Source: Auxenochlorella pyrenoidosa (Eukaryota > Chlorophyta > Trebouxiophyceae > Chlorellales > Chlorellaceae). Taken from it: 17,915 bases of DNA. The stretch spans positions 1,179,965 through 1,197,879 of the forward strand of contig KQ482053.1 of assembly GCA_001430745.1 (NCBI GenBank), in the 5' to 3' direction. Positions 1 to 10,414 of the stretch are shown here, one piece after another; the first letter of the stretch is position 1; every line of letters begins with the position of its first letter. A program made the translations under genes and the position numbers. The notes beneath the pieces are model-generated. The model searched no databases, had not been told where the DNA came from, and worked only from the letters and a program-made list of their open reading frames with translations.

Positions 1-325
1 AGCCCTCACGCACCTGCGCCGGCAGGAGCTGAGCAGCCCGCAAGGGCTGTCAGCAGGAGGGGGGTCGCACGCTTTGCTTTGGGGGTTACACAGGCTGCGC
101 CACTACACGTGGCGGGGGTGTGCAGGCAATCAAGAATGAAAGCATGCACACACCACAGCTGCAGCTTTGCTTTGGGGGGTTACACAGGCTGCGCCACTAC
201 ACGTGGCGGGGGTGTGCAGACAATCAAGAACCACAGCTGCAGGAGGGTCGCACGAACCGGGAGACGGATGGACACTTTTTGCCTGTCAGATGTACAGCAG
301 CCACGCTTGATATGTCGTGAATCCG
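1..325. other. Gene-free left flank upstream of the tRNA
   Basis: No coding exon can be supported here. The stretch holds a duplicated segment (listed separately) and a short hairpin, CAGCCC-GCAA-GGGCTG, at 34-49. On the minus strand, positions 15-14 into 1 read CAG followed by GTGCGTGAG, which resembles the splice donors used by the genes in this window. A minus-strand exon of a gene to the left is therefore possible, but it is too short to identify and no protein similarity is visible. Two CACGTGGC (G-box-like) sequences sit inside the duplicated copies at 106-113 and 200-207. Confidence 0.5.
71..230. repeat. Two-copy direct repeat of about 66 bp
   Basis: Copy 1 covers 71-136 and copy 2 covers 164-230. 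They are nearly identical, with one extra G and one G/A change, and start 93 bases apart. Each contains the inverted repeat CGCCAC-TACAC-GTGGCG (98-114 and 192-208). Smaller flanking pieces also recur. A GCAGGAGGG...TCGCACG element precedes copy 1 (about 53-70) and follows copy 2 (about 239-254). An ACCACAGCTGCA-like element follows both copies (about 152-163 and 231-240). This looks like a recent local duplication. No terminal inverted repeats or target-site duplications mark it as a transposon. Confidence 0.85.
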
Positions 326-398
326 GCCCGGATAGCTCAGTCGGTAGAGCGCAAGGCTCTTAACCTTGTGGTCGTGGGTTCGAGCCCCACTCTGGGCG
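326..398 (+). tRNA. trnK-CUU: tRNA-Lys (anticodon CTT)
   Basis: The 73-base cloverleaf folds fully. The acceptor stem GCCCGGA/TCTGGGC (326-332 with 391-397) has one G-T pair and discriminator G at 398. The D arm begins TAGCTCAG. The anticodon stem CAAGG/CCTTG (352-356 with 364-368) encloses the loop CTCTTAA, which places CTT at 359-361 and reads AAG lysine codons. The T arm is GTGGG/CCCAC with loop TTCGAGC. The internal A box (TAGCTCAGTCGG) and B box (GGTTCGAGCCC) match eukaryotic Pol III promoters. There is no intron and no encoded CCA, as expected for a nuclear tRNA. Its sequence closely resembles eukaryotic tRNA-Lys(CTT) as I remember it. Confidence 0.97.
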
Positions 399-402
399 GT
401 CG

Positions 403-406
403 TTTT
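403..406 (+). terminator. Pol III terminator of the tRNA-Lys gene
   Basis: A TTTT run starts five bases after the end of the mature tRNA. Four T residues on the non-template strand are the minimal RNA polymerase III stop signal. Confidence 0.8.
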
Positions 407-550
407 GCCCTTGGCACATTGTTATGGCAACGTCGTTTTCGAGGCTGCCGCATGTTTGCCGCACTGCTCCTGAACGCTTCAATGCTGAATTGGTGGTCCC
501 CAGTGATGATGTGTGCAGCAGGCCGCCGAGGTGCCCGTCATTTGACCCGT

Positions 551-555
551 TTACA
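551..555 (-). promoter_or_regulatory. TGTAA polyadenylation signal for the TTI1 gene
   Basis: The plus strand reads TTACA, so the minus strand reads TGTAA, about 47 bases beyond the TGA stop at 604-602. TGTAA is the usual polyadenylation signal of green algae. It leaves roughly 150 bases between the expected cleavage site and the oppositely oriented tRNA gene. Confidence 0.75.
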
Positions 556-601
556 CATACATGCTCAACATGAGGCTGATAGAGTGCACCATGCCAACAG
601 C

Positions 602-3600
602 TCATGGGCAGGCCAGCAGCGCCTCCACCTGCTTGTGCCACTGCGGCGGCAGCTGCTCCACCTGGCGGAGCATTGCCGTCAGCTTGGCGGTCCCACACTC
701 GCGCAGGCCAGGTGGCACGGTCAGCGCAGGTGGCGCTGCCTCACCCCGCCGCCGAGTGGCTGCTGCCCCTCCTCCCGCTGCTCCTGGCGGCCCAGGTGCA
801 GCCGCAGGCAGAGGAGGCGCGATGGCCGCTTGCGAAGGGAAGACCAGCGGGGCACCATCGTCGCTCTTGAGCGTCAGGCCTGGTGGCACACGCGGCTGCT
901 CGCTGGCTGGAGGATCGCCTGCCGAGCAGGCTGTGGCTGGCAGAGTTGATCCGCCTGCTGGTGTCAGGGCTGCGCTGAGCTGGCACCAGGCGGCATCGGG
1001 GTCGATGCGGGCCAGGGCAATGTAGGTCTGCACAGGTGGGTGCGGCGAGTGAGGAGTGTTGGCCAATAAGGGGTGGTGCACGCCACGCTGCCTGGCGCGT
1101 GCAACTAATCCCAAACATTTGCTGCCCACCTGCTCCCACAGGCTCGTGGCTGCTGCCCAAGAACCTGGCCTTGCACCAGCGTGCGAGCCCTTCTCCGAGC
1201 ATGCTACCTGCGGTGCAACACCACCTGGAAGAATGCCATATATTTTGCGCCCTCACCGCATGCCCCTCTCACCTGCGTGGCCTGCTCCCGCACCGGCGCA
1301 GCTTGCCGGCCGCCCATCATGTCACCCACCGCTGCCAGCAGCGCGTGCGCCGAGGGCAGCAGCGCCTCGCTGGCGCTGCTGCTCACCCCGGAAATGGCCA
1401 GCTGGTCGCGGCATGAGGCGACCTGGTGCAGGCACCTGCACGGTCCAGCGGGGCAGCAGGCCAGCAGATGTCGAAGGCAGAGATGTATCGCTCACAAGTC
1501 GAGCAGGCTCAGGCAAGCTCCAGCAGCGGGGCGCCCAGCGCTGCGCTTCCCGGCCCAGCAGGCATTGGGCAGCAGCGCAGGCTTGGCGCACACCTGAGCA
1601 CCGCCAGCTGCGCACGCTGAACGGTGGCTGGCGATGTGGTGTCATCCTGACCTGCAGGCAGAGGCCAAGATCCAGGCCGTGGCAGTCAAGTTAAGAACCA
1701 AACTACCTGGGCCGACAGGAGCTTTTGGCTCGGGCTCGGGCTCCAAGCCCTGAGCTTGGGCCCTCCCTGCAGCTGCCCTAGCAAGCGCCGATGCCAGCCA
1801 ATGGGAGGGCACCTGGGGCGATGATGTTGCGGCGCGACGGGCCCTCGTGCAGGAGCCGCTGCAGCCGCGGCAGCGCCTCCTGGGCAAAACGCTTGCGCAG
1901 GAAGGAGCCTGCATGGAATTTATGGGTGGAAGAGGCTCTCCTGCCAGATGAGACGGGAGTAGCAAAGCGCAAGAGGATCAACCCAAGGCGCAGCGCAGAC
2001 GCTAGCTGCCTGAATTTGTGCATGGCACAGAGCACAGCCCCCCTGCTGCTTTTCCTCCTGAGGAAATGTGCTAGCTGAATCGGTTGTAGCTCTCATGCGC
2101 ACCCGCCAGGCAGGCGCAGTCAGCAAGGAACTGCAGCGCAGCCTCCACAACCGACACACGCCAGTCCTGCGGGGGCGGGGCCAGGGCGGGCCGCAGAGGG
2201 GCGAGGCGGCTTGTGTGCGCGGATTGTCCGGGCAGGGCAGAAAGGACTTGGCACTGGCCTGGCCACACTGTCATCTGCTTCACACATTCACTTCCAGTTC
2301 AGCGCCTCACACCACACTGCCCCTGCTCCTGCGGGCGCGGCACACAGCCCGGACGCTGCCCGCCTGCACCTGCAGCGCGCCCATGAGCGGCGCCCACGCG
2401 AGATGCACGCTGGGCAGCATGCGCAGCGCCTCGGGGTCGGGGCCCGCCAGGTCGGCGCGCCGCCGCGTCAGCGTCTGGATCTGCGCTTGCGAGGGGCAGC
2501 CCAGCAATGGGGCATGAGCGGGGCGTGACACCTATGGCACCTCCCTGGACGTCGGGTTGCCCGGAGGGCAGCGCCACCAGGCTGCAGAGACCAAAAGCCC
2601 TGCAGTGTGCTGCCAGGACGGTGGGCAGCGATGGGCGAGGCAAACAGCGAGGCTGGAAGACTGCCCCTGGCCCCCTTCACAGCTGCTATGCACAAAACGC
2701 GGCCGGCCGACGGCACCGCGGGCACCCTTGGCAGGCACCCAGGGCTGCGCGCACCCTGTCTGTGTGCAGCTCCACCGCCTCGGTCGTAGCAGCCAGCGCC
2801 CGCAGTGCCTGGATGCACACCCCAAACGACTGCACCGCGACCTGCGCACCACGGGCGGCGGGCAGAGACCCAGGTGGGCGCGGGTTGCAAAGGGGCCGCC
2901 TCTGTCGTGCACAGAGAAGGGTGCGGCATGCCAGGGTCGGCTCGATGCCATCATGCTCTGCTGCCTGCCCTGCACGGTGGCGCTGCAACCTCCAGCCATG
3001 CAGGTGGTAACAGTCCCCGGGCTCCGGTGCACGCGCCACAGCGCGCACCTGCAGCGACTGAGACATTGCCAGCGGCGAGGCGGCGTCGGCGGCGGCCTGC
3101 GCCAGGCCGGCGGCGGCGGCGGCGTGGCGGCGCAGCAGCGACACGTGCTCGCGCTCGGCACCGCTCAGCGACACCTTGCGCTCCTCCTCCTCTGCAGGCA
3201 GGGTCAGAGAATGAAGGTGGAGATGGGCGGAATGGAGTCGGTTGTGGGCAGCCACAACGCTGGCACGCCAGTTAAGCAGCATGGGGAAGACTTGAAATGC
3301 CTGCCGCGTGGTGTGTAGCCAGGAAGGCAGGGCAGGCCACTCTGTCGGCTTAAAAAGGCGAAGCAGGCCAAAAAAGCGCGGCTGCCCGGGTATGGCGAGC
3401 TGCAGGCGCACCTCGTGCCATGTCCTCTGCAGCGCCCGCTCCCCAATCCCCCTCCTCCCCTGCTGCCGCGCTTGCCGCGTGCCGCTCCTGCTGCTGCCGG
3501 CGGAGCTCAAAGTACCGCCGAATCTCCTCCTGCGTGGCGGCTGCGCTGCTGCCCGCCGCAGCCGCCGCCGCCGCCTCCTCCTCCTCCACCTGCTTCTGCC

Positions 3601-6600
3601 TGGCTTCCCACCGCTCCTGCACCTCCGCTGCCACCTGCCGCATCTCGGCAAGCACCTGCTGGGCCACCAGCCCCGCGGCCGCTGCCACCGGTGCGAGGAC
3701 CTGCAGGAATGCCAGGACGTGCTGGGGCTGCTGCCGCCGAGCCAGGATGCCCACGCCCTGCGGCAGCGGGCGTGCGCAGCAAGGAAAGTTGCACTGTGGA
3801 CGAGGGCGGAGAAGAGCAGTTGAAAAACGACAGCTGTGTGCAGGGATCTCGCAGTCTGGAGGCCTGCATGCTGGGGTTGGCATGCTGCAGGCGTTTCAGC
3901 AGGTGAAGTGGCGCAGCCGCGGTGGCGGAAGTGTGCGCGAGTGGCCGCGCACCTGGATGGCGTTTCGGGCGGGCTCTGCCAGCAGCGGCAGCAGTGTGGG
4001 TGCCACCCCCGCATGCTGCAGCAGCGCGCTGAACAGCTGCGGGGCTCGTGGGTGGGCCTCCAGCTGCAGGGCAAGGTGTGCCGGGCATTCAGGTTGCTCA
4101 ATTGGAGTCCACAAGTGGAGGGCGGGATGCAGAAGCAGGCAGAGCTGTCATGCTGGCCACATTGTTCCGACCCACAGTGCCAACCAAAGTTCGCGCCATG
4201 CTGCCCAGCACAAGGGCCTCTGCGCTGGCGGCCCAGCAGGCAGGCGCACCTGGCGCAGCTGCGCGCACATGCCATCCACCACATAGTCGGCATTGGACGC
4301 CACCAGCCTGCGCAGGCTGCCGCCGTAGCCGCACCACCAGCAGACGCTGCCGACTGCTGCCTGTGCTGCAGAGCTGACCAGCTGCGCGCTGTTGGCTGCA
4401 GGCATAGGAAGGGGGGCCGCGTGCGCAGAGCAAGTGAGAAGGGGTGGGGGACCCTGCATCTGGTGCCGCAGAGCACGGGAGCTAGCAGGGCAGCCCTTGC
4501 TGGGCAATCGTGCAGGCAACAAGGGAACAATAGGACTGAACAGGTCGGCAAGCAATGAAGAAGAGAGGACGCACGTGCTTGCAAGCCAGCCAGCACCTGC
4601 CTACCCGTCGAAGCTTCTTATGTGGAAGATGTCCAACAAGCAGGCACGCACCCCATACCCAACCCAGATCCCTCGCCGCTCACCCAGCTTATCCAGCACC
4701 GGCAGGAGGGCGGTGCGCAGCAGCCGGCCGTTTTGGGCAAAGCGGGGGCCCAGCGCGCACGCCGCGGCGCCGCAGCACTCGAGCGCCGCCCGCAGCAGCA
4801 GCGCGTTGCAGCCCAGCTGCTGCGCCGTCGTGCGCTGCTCCTGGGGCCCAGCGGCGGCAGGAAGCAGAGGAGGAGCGCCTGCTGCAGCTCCCCCTGGCAA
4901 GGCTGTCTGCGGCGCACACGTGTGCAGCGACCAAACCGGCTCTTGCACCAACTCCTGCACAACAGCTGCTGCTAGCGCCTCCAGCTCCTTGCTGCCGCTG
5001 CCGACGGAGCCAGGGCCACTGCTGCTGCTGGCAGCAATGCCAGCCGGCTGCCAGCTGGGCTGCCACGCTGGCGAGGCACCCAGGAGCAGCTCAGCAAGCA
5101 CGACGGCAATCGAGGCCGCCTGCAGCTGCCAGGGCTGCTGCCCGCCAACCTCCAATTCGCCCGCCATGCCGCCCTCGGCTGCCCCTTGCTCCTGCTCTGG
5201 CTGCTGCCGCCTCTGCCGGCGGTGCTGTGTGCGGCCGTCGCCCTTGCTGCCGCCACTGCTTCCTGCACCTGCCTCCACCACCTGCTGCAGCTGAGTGAGG
5301 AAGGCGTCGATGAGGCGGCGGAGGGCAGTGCCGCTGCTGCCGGGCACCGCATCTGCTGCAGCTGCCAGCGCCGCTGCCGCCCGCAGGGCTGAAGCCACAG
5401 CCTCGTAAGTGGCAGCTGTGGTGATCAGGGCCAGGCCCAGCGGCATGCGCGGCAGAAGGACGACAGAGGGGCTGCTGCTGCCTTGCGCAGCAAGGTGCTG
5501 CTGGCTGGGCTGCGCCTGCTGGGCTGCCTCGCCACCCGGACCCCCTGCTGCTCCTGCTGGTGCTGCCACGGCAGCAGCAGCGGCTCCGCTGGCTGCAGCC
5601 GCAGCAGTGTAGTTGGTTGCGGCACCCGCCGGCGGCGCCCCGGCATACAACAGCATGCCAGCTATGGAGGCGTCGAAGGCAAACGCCCGCAGGAAGGCGG
5701 CTGCCAGCTGCTGCAGGCGCACCGGGTGGTGCACCACGTTGGCGGCAAACCAGCCGGGTGGGCTCACCTGCAGGGGGGTGGAGCACAAGTGATGGTTTGG
5801 AGGGCGTTCGCAGTCGGGTAAAGCTTGGCACGGAAAGGTCCCTACCCACCTCCCATCTCCCAACACACACAAAGGCCAGAAGGAAGTGTTCAATCGTACA
5901 CATCAAACACCTCTGTACGCCCTCCATGTTTTCACCCGACCCTGCCTGAATGGCGCTGGTGAGCTGCTGGGCGTGCTGCCTGCCTGCCGCATCCCCGCTG
6001 CGCAGCGCCCCCGGCAGGCCTTCCAACAGCTGCAGCAGCAGGCGCTCCGAGGCAGCGGCAAAGGCAGAGACGGCCGCAGCTGGCGCTGCTGCTGCAGGCG
6101 GCGCAGCAGCTGCGGCTGCTGCCTGCCTCTGCAGCCAGGCGCGCGCAGGTGCAGAAACCTGCTGCCACTCGTCTTGTGCCGCGGAGAGCAGCAGGTGCAG
6201 CAAGGCCTCCTGCGTGTGCGGCTGCAGCGCCATGTTGCAGTTGTCCAGCAGGCAGCAGCAGGCTGCGTGCATGGGGCCATGGGCACAGCGAACAAGCTCA
6301 GAGCGGGTTGACGCCAGGTGCAGCAACAGTCGGGCTGTCTGCTACGCACGCAGGCAGCTACCAGCACGTAGCCAGCAAGAAGAGAGGGGGCATGGCGCCA
6401 ATCAAGAAAAGCAGCGTGGATTCACTACAGTCTCACCTTGCGCCAGCGCCTCGCGCACCGCCGGGCGCTGGTGCGCCGTCAGGGGTGGCAGCGCGGTGGA
6501 CAGGAGCTGGTGCAGCCGCTCTGCAGTGTCCAGCACCCAGTCGGAGCTGCGCTCGACACGCATGCGGCTGCCAGGCTGAAGTGGCTGCTGCTGCTGCGGC

Positions 6601-8738
6601 GGCGGTGGCTGCTGCTGCGGCGATGGGGAGGAGGAAGCGGGTGCCACGCCATTGCCGCCAGCCTTTGCACGCTGAGCCAGCTGTTGCAGCTGCTGAAGCG
6701 CCTGCTGGAGTGACTCGCTGCTGTCGCTAGCTGCCCCAGCTGCTGCTTCGGCATCTGTCATCTCCACGTCGCCACCTGCACCGCCCATGCTCCAGGCATC
6801 CCCGCTTCTGGTGCCAGTACTTGAGCCGCCTCTTGCCCCTGGGCCCGCTCCATGCAACGCCGCCTCCACCGCTGCGTTGCCTAGGCAAGCCACCAGCAGC
6901 ACCACAAGTGCTCGGATGGCTGTCACTGCTGCCGAGCTGCTGGCAGCCGGCCCAGTGGGGGCTGCGCCAGCGATGCCATGGCTGGCGGCTGCCAGGAGGA
7001 GGGCCTTGCAGAGGCCCACAGCAATGCCCGGCAGGAAGAAGGCAAGCGCAGCCGCAGCCGGCTGCGCCTCCGGTGCCGACAGTGCCGCGGTGGCCGAGCC
7101 AGGCAGGGCGCTGCTACTGATGCCATCGGCTGCCTCCTGCTGCTGCCGCCCCGCAACCGCGGTAAGCAGCTGCAGCAGGGCGAGCAGCGCTGTGTCGCGC
7201 ACGGCCCTGCTGCCGCTGCTGCCGCGCTGCGCCTCTGCCTCAGCCAGCTGCGCGGGTCAAACAGCATGGCAGCGCTTGCTTGTCGCTCAAGGTCGTGCAG
7301 ACAAGGTCAAGGACGGGCACAGAAGTGAACGAGTGTCTGCATGTGCCACTTGTGTCGCTGCATGGGTGAAAAGCTGTGCACGGCTGCGAGCCATCTTCCA
7401 CTGCGCACTGGGCATGCAACCATCAGCACAACAACGACCAAGCAGAAGCCCAGCAAAAGCGGCGGCAGTTCACCCGCACCTGCAGCAGCAAGGAGGAGAG
7501 GTAGCCTAGCAGGGGGGCTGCCTCCTCTGCCAGCAGCGCCTGCCGCACAGTGGGAGGCGCCTCCCTCCGCAGCACCCCGGCAGCCGCTGCTTCCACGCAA
7601 AGCAGGGCCTGCGCAGGATGGGATGTTGACAGCCCGGGCCAGCGGCACACGCGAATACGCTCGGAACGCCGCCTTTTTTCTCCACGCTTTCCTTCAGAAG
7701 TGCCATGCACGCTGCGCTGCGCAGCACGGGCGCGTGAGCACCGAATGCCACACGCCCCATGCAGCATGCTGCAAGCCTTTCTTCCCTGCCCAACGGAGTG
7801 CACTCGGCCCAACGGAGACCACCCCACCCCTTCGTGCAGCATGCGCACCTGCTGCCGCGTCTCCTCAGATGCAGTAACCTCTGGGAGCGCCAGCATGGCA
7901 GCCAGCCGGCGCAGCAGGCCCAGCAGGCCCTGGCCAGCCTGGAAGGCGCAGCGCCGCAGCAGCACCCGCACGCAGCCCAGCACCGCCTCGACCGCCCTGT
8001 CGGAAGACATGGCCGGCAGCGCCATCAGCGCACCAGCCTCGCCCTCAGCCGCCACTGCAGCGGCGGAGCCCGCCTGCTGGCCGCGCTCGCTGCTGCTGCC
8101 GTTGGGCGGCTGGCGCAGCGCTGCCGCGGCATCCAGCATCATGACCAGGGGGAAGAGGACATAGTCCATGCACTGCTGCAGCCCCGCCTGCGGCACCTCC
8201 TGCAGTGCCGCCTCCAGGGCTGCGCAGGATGGAGAACAACACGTGCGGGCAGCCTGTTGAGCTGACATCACTACATGATGGCAAAATGGTTTCCTGCTTC
8301 CTGAAGCCCCGCCGGCCCGCAGCAGGCGGGCATCCCAACCCTGCACCTGTGCAGGCTCTGACCTGCGCAACCACATTCGCAGCCATCATCAGCACCTCCT
8401 GCCCAGTGAAGCCACCGCTGCCAGGGGGTGATTGCAGCCGGCAAGCCCAGCGCCTCACCTGTGAGCAGCTCTGTCATGCGCTGCGGCTCCGCCCGCTGCA
8501 GCAGCAACGCCGAGCAGATGGGCTGCAGCAGGGCAAAGGCGCGCTGCCGCTCCTGGTGGTCGCCGCCGCTGCCTGCAGCTGGCGGCTCGCCTGCTGCTGC
8601 AGGGCCCAAGTGCTGGGCAGCTGGCGCTGGCTGCTCGGCTCCCCCTGCTGGCTCCAACTGAGCTAGCGCTGCATTGCCATCACTGGCATCACACTGGCCG
8701 CTGCCTGCACACAGCAGACAACATGGAGCAGCAGGCAT
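602..8738 (-). CDS. TTI1: TELO2-interacting protein 1 (TTI1) homolog, 18 exons
   Basis: TTI1 is the HEAT/ARM-repeat subunit of the TTT complex (TELO2-TTI1-TTI2), which works with Hsp90/R2TP to mature PIKK kinases such as TOR and ATM/ATR. Exons, in transcript order: 8738-8459, 8219-7849, 7608-7480, 7247-6437, 6334-5946, 5767-4684, 4395-4250, 4063-3953, 3757-3412 (or from 3793), 3191-3049, 2841-2755, 2480-2370, 2166-2103, 1908-1813, 1651-1594, 1540-1496, 1435-1273, 1027-602. They sum to 1620 codons. Blocks like known TTI1, judged from memory, are AFALLQPIC (67-75), YVLFPLVMMLD (113-123), the NADYVVDGM motif (1056-1064), FLRKRFAQEALPRL near 1360, QLAVL near 1405 and RIDPDAAW near 1490, all in family order. 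At about 1619 residues it is much longer than human TTI1 (about 1090). The excess is mostly Ala/Gln/Gly-rich filler in exons 4 and 6. The start is the least certain part: the ATG at 8738 gives a 60-residue featureless leader, and a splice option would join this gene to the ORF upstream. Intron 5 has no clear GT donor. Confidence 0.88.
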
Positions 8739-8937
8739 CTGCGGGTCAGCAGGGGCGGATCTTGCTCTGGGTGCAGAGATGTGCGAGGGTGGGCACGTGA
8801 CTGCCAAGCCTCTCAACTATCGGTGCTTTGCATGGAATGGAATGCAGAGCAAAAAAGGTGCGGCAAAACAGGTAGGCAAATGCAGCAGTGCATGAGTGCG
8901 AAGCGTGCAATCACGTTGCTCGCTGCCGTGGTCGTCC
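8739..8937. other. 199-bp gap between the unknown acidic-protein ORF and TTI1
   Basis: On the minus strand this lies after the TAG at 8940-8938 and before the candidate TTI1 ATG. I see no TGTAA on the minus strand here, so no recognisable polyadenylation signal separates the two ORFs. Most of it would fall inside an intron (8951-8705, donor GTGACG, acceptor TGTGCAG) if the two ORFs belong to one gene. If they are separate genes, it must hold the 3' UTR of one and the promoter and 5' UTR of the other. Confidence 0.5.
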
Positions 8938-10414
8938 CTACTGGCCGTCACCTGCGCCGGCTGCGCTTGGCATCTCCTCATCCGTCGCCGCCGCCGCCTC
9001 TCCCTCCCGCGTGCCTGGTGCTCCACCTGGCTGCTGGGCAGTGCCGCCTGCCGCCGCTGCCTGAAGCTGAGGCACCTGGGCTTCGCTGCCGCGCGCCTCC
9101 AGCCCCTCCACCAGCGTCGTCCCCTCCTCTGCCGCTGCATCCAGCTCGGCCTCCACTGACTTCATCATCTTGAGCCACTCCGGGCTGGGGCGGAACCTGC
9201 AAGCATTCGCATGGAGGCATGAACAGCCAGCGCGTCTGCAGGCAGCTTCGCAAGGCTACAACTGGCAGTAGGTGCCGCCAGCTGAGCAGGCCCTGCACAC
9301 AGTCACCTGCCATCTGGTGCATGCGCAGGGTGTGGTAGCAAGCGCCTATCGCACTGCCAGTGTGAAGCCCACCGAGCCCTCACTTTGGCTTGTCTGCCTC
9401 CACAGCTGCTTCCAGAGCCGCCAAGGGATCATCTTCCGCCGCCCGGAGGTCGGTGGGGGCGGGCTCAATGGGAGGCGGCGCCGGCTCAGACTGGGCAGGC
9501 CCCGCTGCCAGGGCTGCCTCAAGCGACAGCGGGCCACCGCCTGCAGGGCGTGTGGCACAGCTGGCTGGGCTGCTGACAAGCAGGAGGCGCTGTGGCTGTG
9601 AACGGAAGGCCAGGCAACCCGAGTCTGACTGCATGTGCCGGCCGAAGCAGTTGAACCTAGGCCCTGTCGGTGCGCAGGCACTTCCTGCTCCTCCCGACCC
9701 GCCTGCGAACAGCAAGCCCCTGCAGCCACAAGCAGCGAGGCGGCACCCACCTGGCGCCGCCTCGTCAGCGGGGTCGGCATCGATGTCGTCCAGCTGCATG
9801 GAGCCCAGGTCCCGGGCCACGCTGGAGGCCTCTGCTGCGCTGGCTGCCCCGCGGCGCTGGCTGGGGCCAGCAGCGTCCAGGCTGGCAGGGCCGGAGGCGC
9901 TGCCCGCCACGGTCGAGTTGTCGGCGCCCGCCTCGAGGGGGGGCCCATCCAGCAGGCTGCTGCCTCCAGTGTCCAGGCCGGTCAGGCCATCAAAGGAGCC
10001 TACTCCCAGGCTCAGCGGGTCGTCATGCTGCGCCTGCTGGGCGCCCGGCAGGCCCAGCAGGGCATCCTGCTCGGCGTCGGCCGCCTGCCAGGCCGCGTCC
10101 CCTTCCCACTGCTGGCCCTCACCCCGGGCATTGTATGGGTCGCCGCCAGGCAGCACGCCGGCAGGGGAGCCCGGCGCCGACCCGTCGCTGCTGTTGTCGC
10201 CGTCGCCACGCCCCCAGCGCGCAGCCGACTCGTCACCGCCAAACCAGGCTGCAGCCAGGCCCAGCGCCTGCTCCAGGTCAGCCATGGCGGCCTGCTCCCT
10301 GCTGCTCATGCCGCTGCCGCTGCCTCTGACGGGGCCTGCCGGGCCGGGGCCAGCCAAGGCATCCGCCATCGGCTCGTCGCTGGCCAGGGGGAAAGGCTCC
10401 TGCTGGCCCGCCAT
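8938..10414 (-). CDS. Unrecognised acidic low-complexity protein, 3 exons (possible N-terminal part of TTI1)
   Basis: I do not recognise this protein. Exons 10414-9751, 9540-9384 and 9196-8938 join in phase to exactly 360 codons (359 residues), ending at TAG. The first ATG is at 10414; the in-frame codon further upstream is GTG. Residues 1-260 are rich in Gly, Ala, Asp, Ser and Pro, and acidic, with repeated D-P-L turns (DPLSLG, DPLAAL), and look disordered. The most conserved-looking part spans the exon 2-3 junction: KFRPSPEWLKMM followed by an acidic helix KSVEAELDAAAEEG, then an Ala/Glu-rich tail. No signal peptide or membrane span is seen. The ATG lies 21 bases after the stop of the TMEM234-like gene. 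The last exon has an alternative donor (8952, then GTGACG) that would skip the stop and continue in frame into the TTI1 exon at 8704. Whether this is a separate gene is about an even call. Confidence 0.55.

Noticed and set aside
1..60. Possible minus-strand exon end with donor GTGCGTGAG
   Set aside because: The segment is too short to show any protein similarity, and frame and upstream exons lie outside the window, so it was not annotated as a gene.
317..949. Plus-strand open frame running through the tRNA gene
   Set aside because: It overlaps a perfect tRNA and the antisense of the last TTI1 exon. Its sequence is Arg/Trp/Cys-rich noise.
3420..4286. Plus-strand open frame of 288 codons
   Set aside because: It is antisense to TTI1 exons 8 and 9 and is rich in Ser, Ala, Cys and Arg without any motif. 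It is a shadow frame.
2686..4596. Continuous minus-strand frame of 636 codons
   Set aside because: Only pieces of it match TTI1. The TTI1-like sequence switches frame at consensus splice sites, so the uninterrupted frame reads through introns.
6550..6640. CTG/CGG-like triplet array as a possible mobile element or CRISPR-like repeat
   Set aside because: It encodes an in-frame Gln/Pro-rich stretch of TTI1. There are no regular spacers or terminal repeats.
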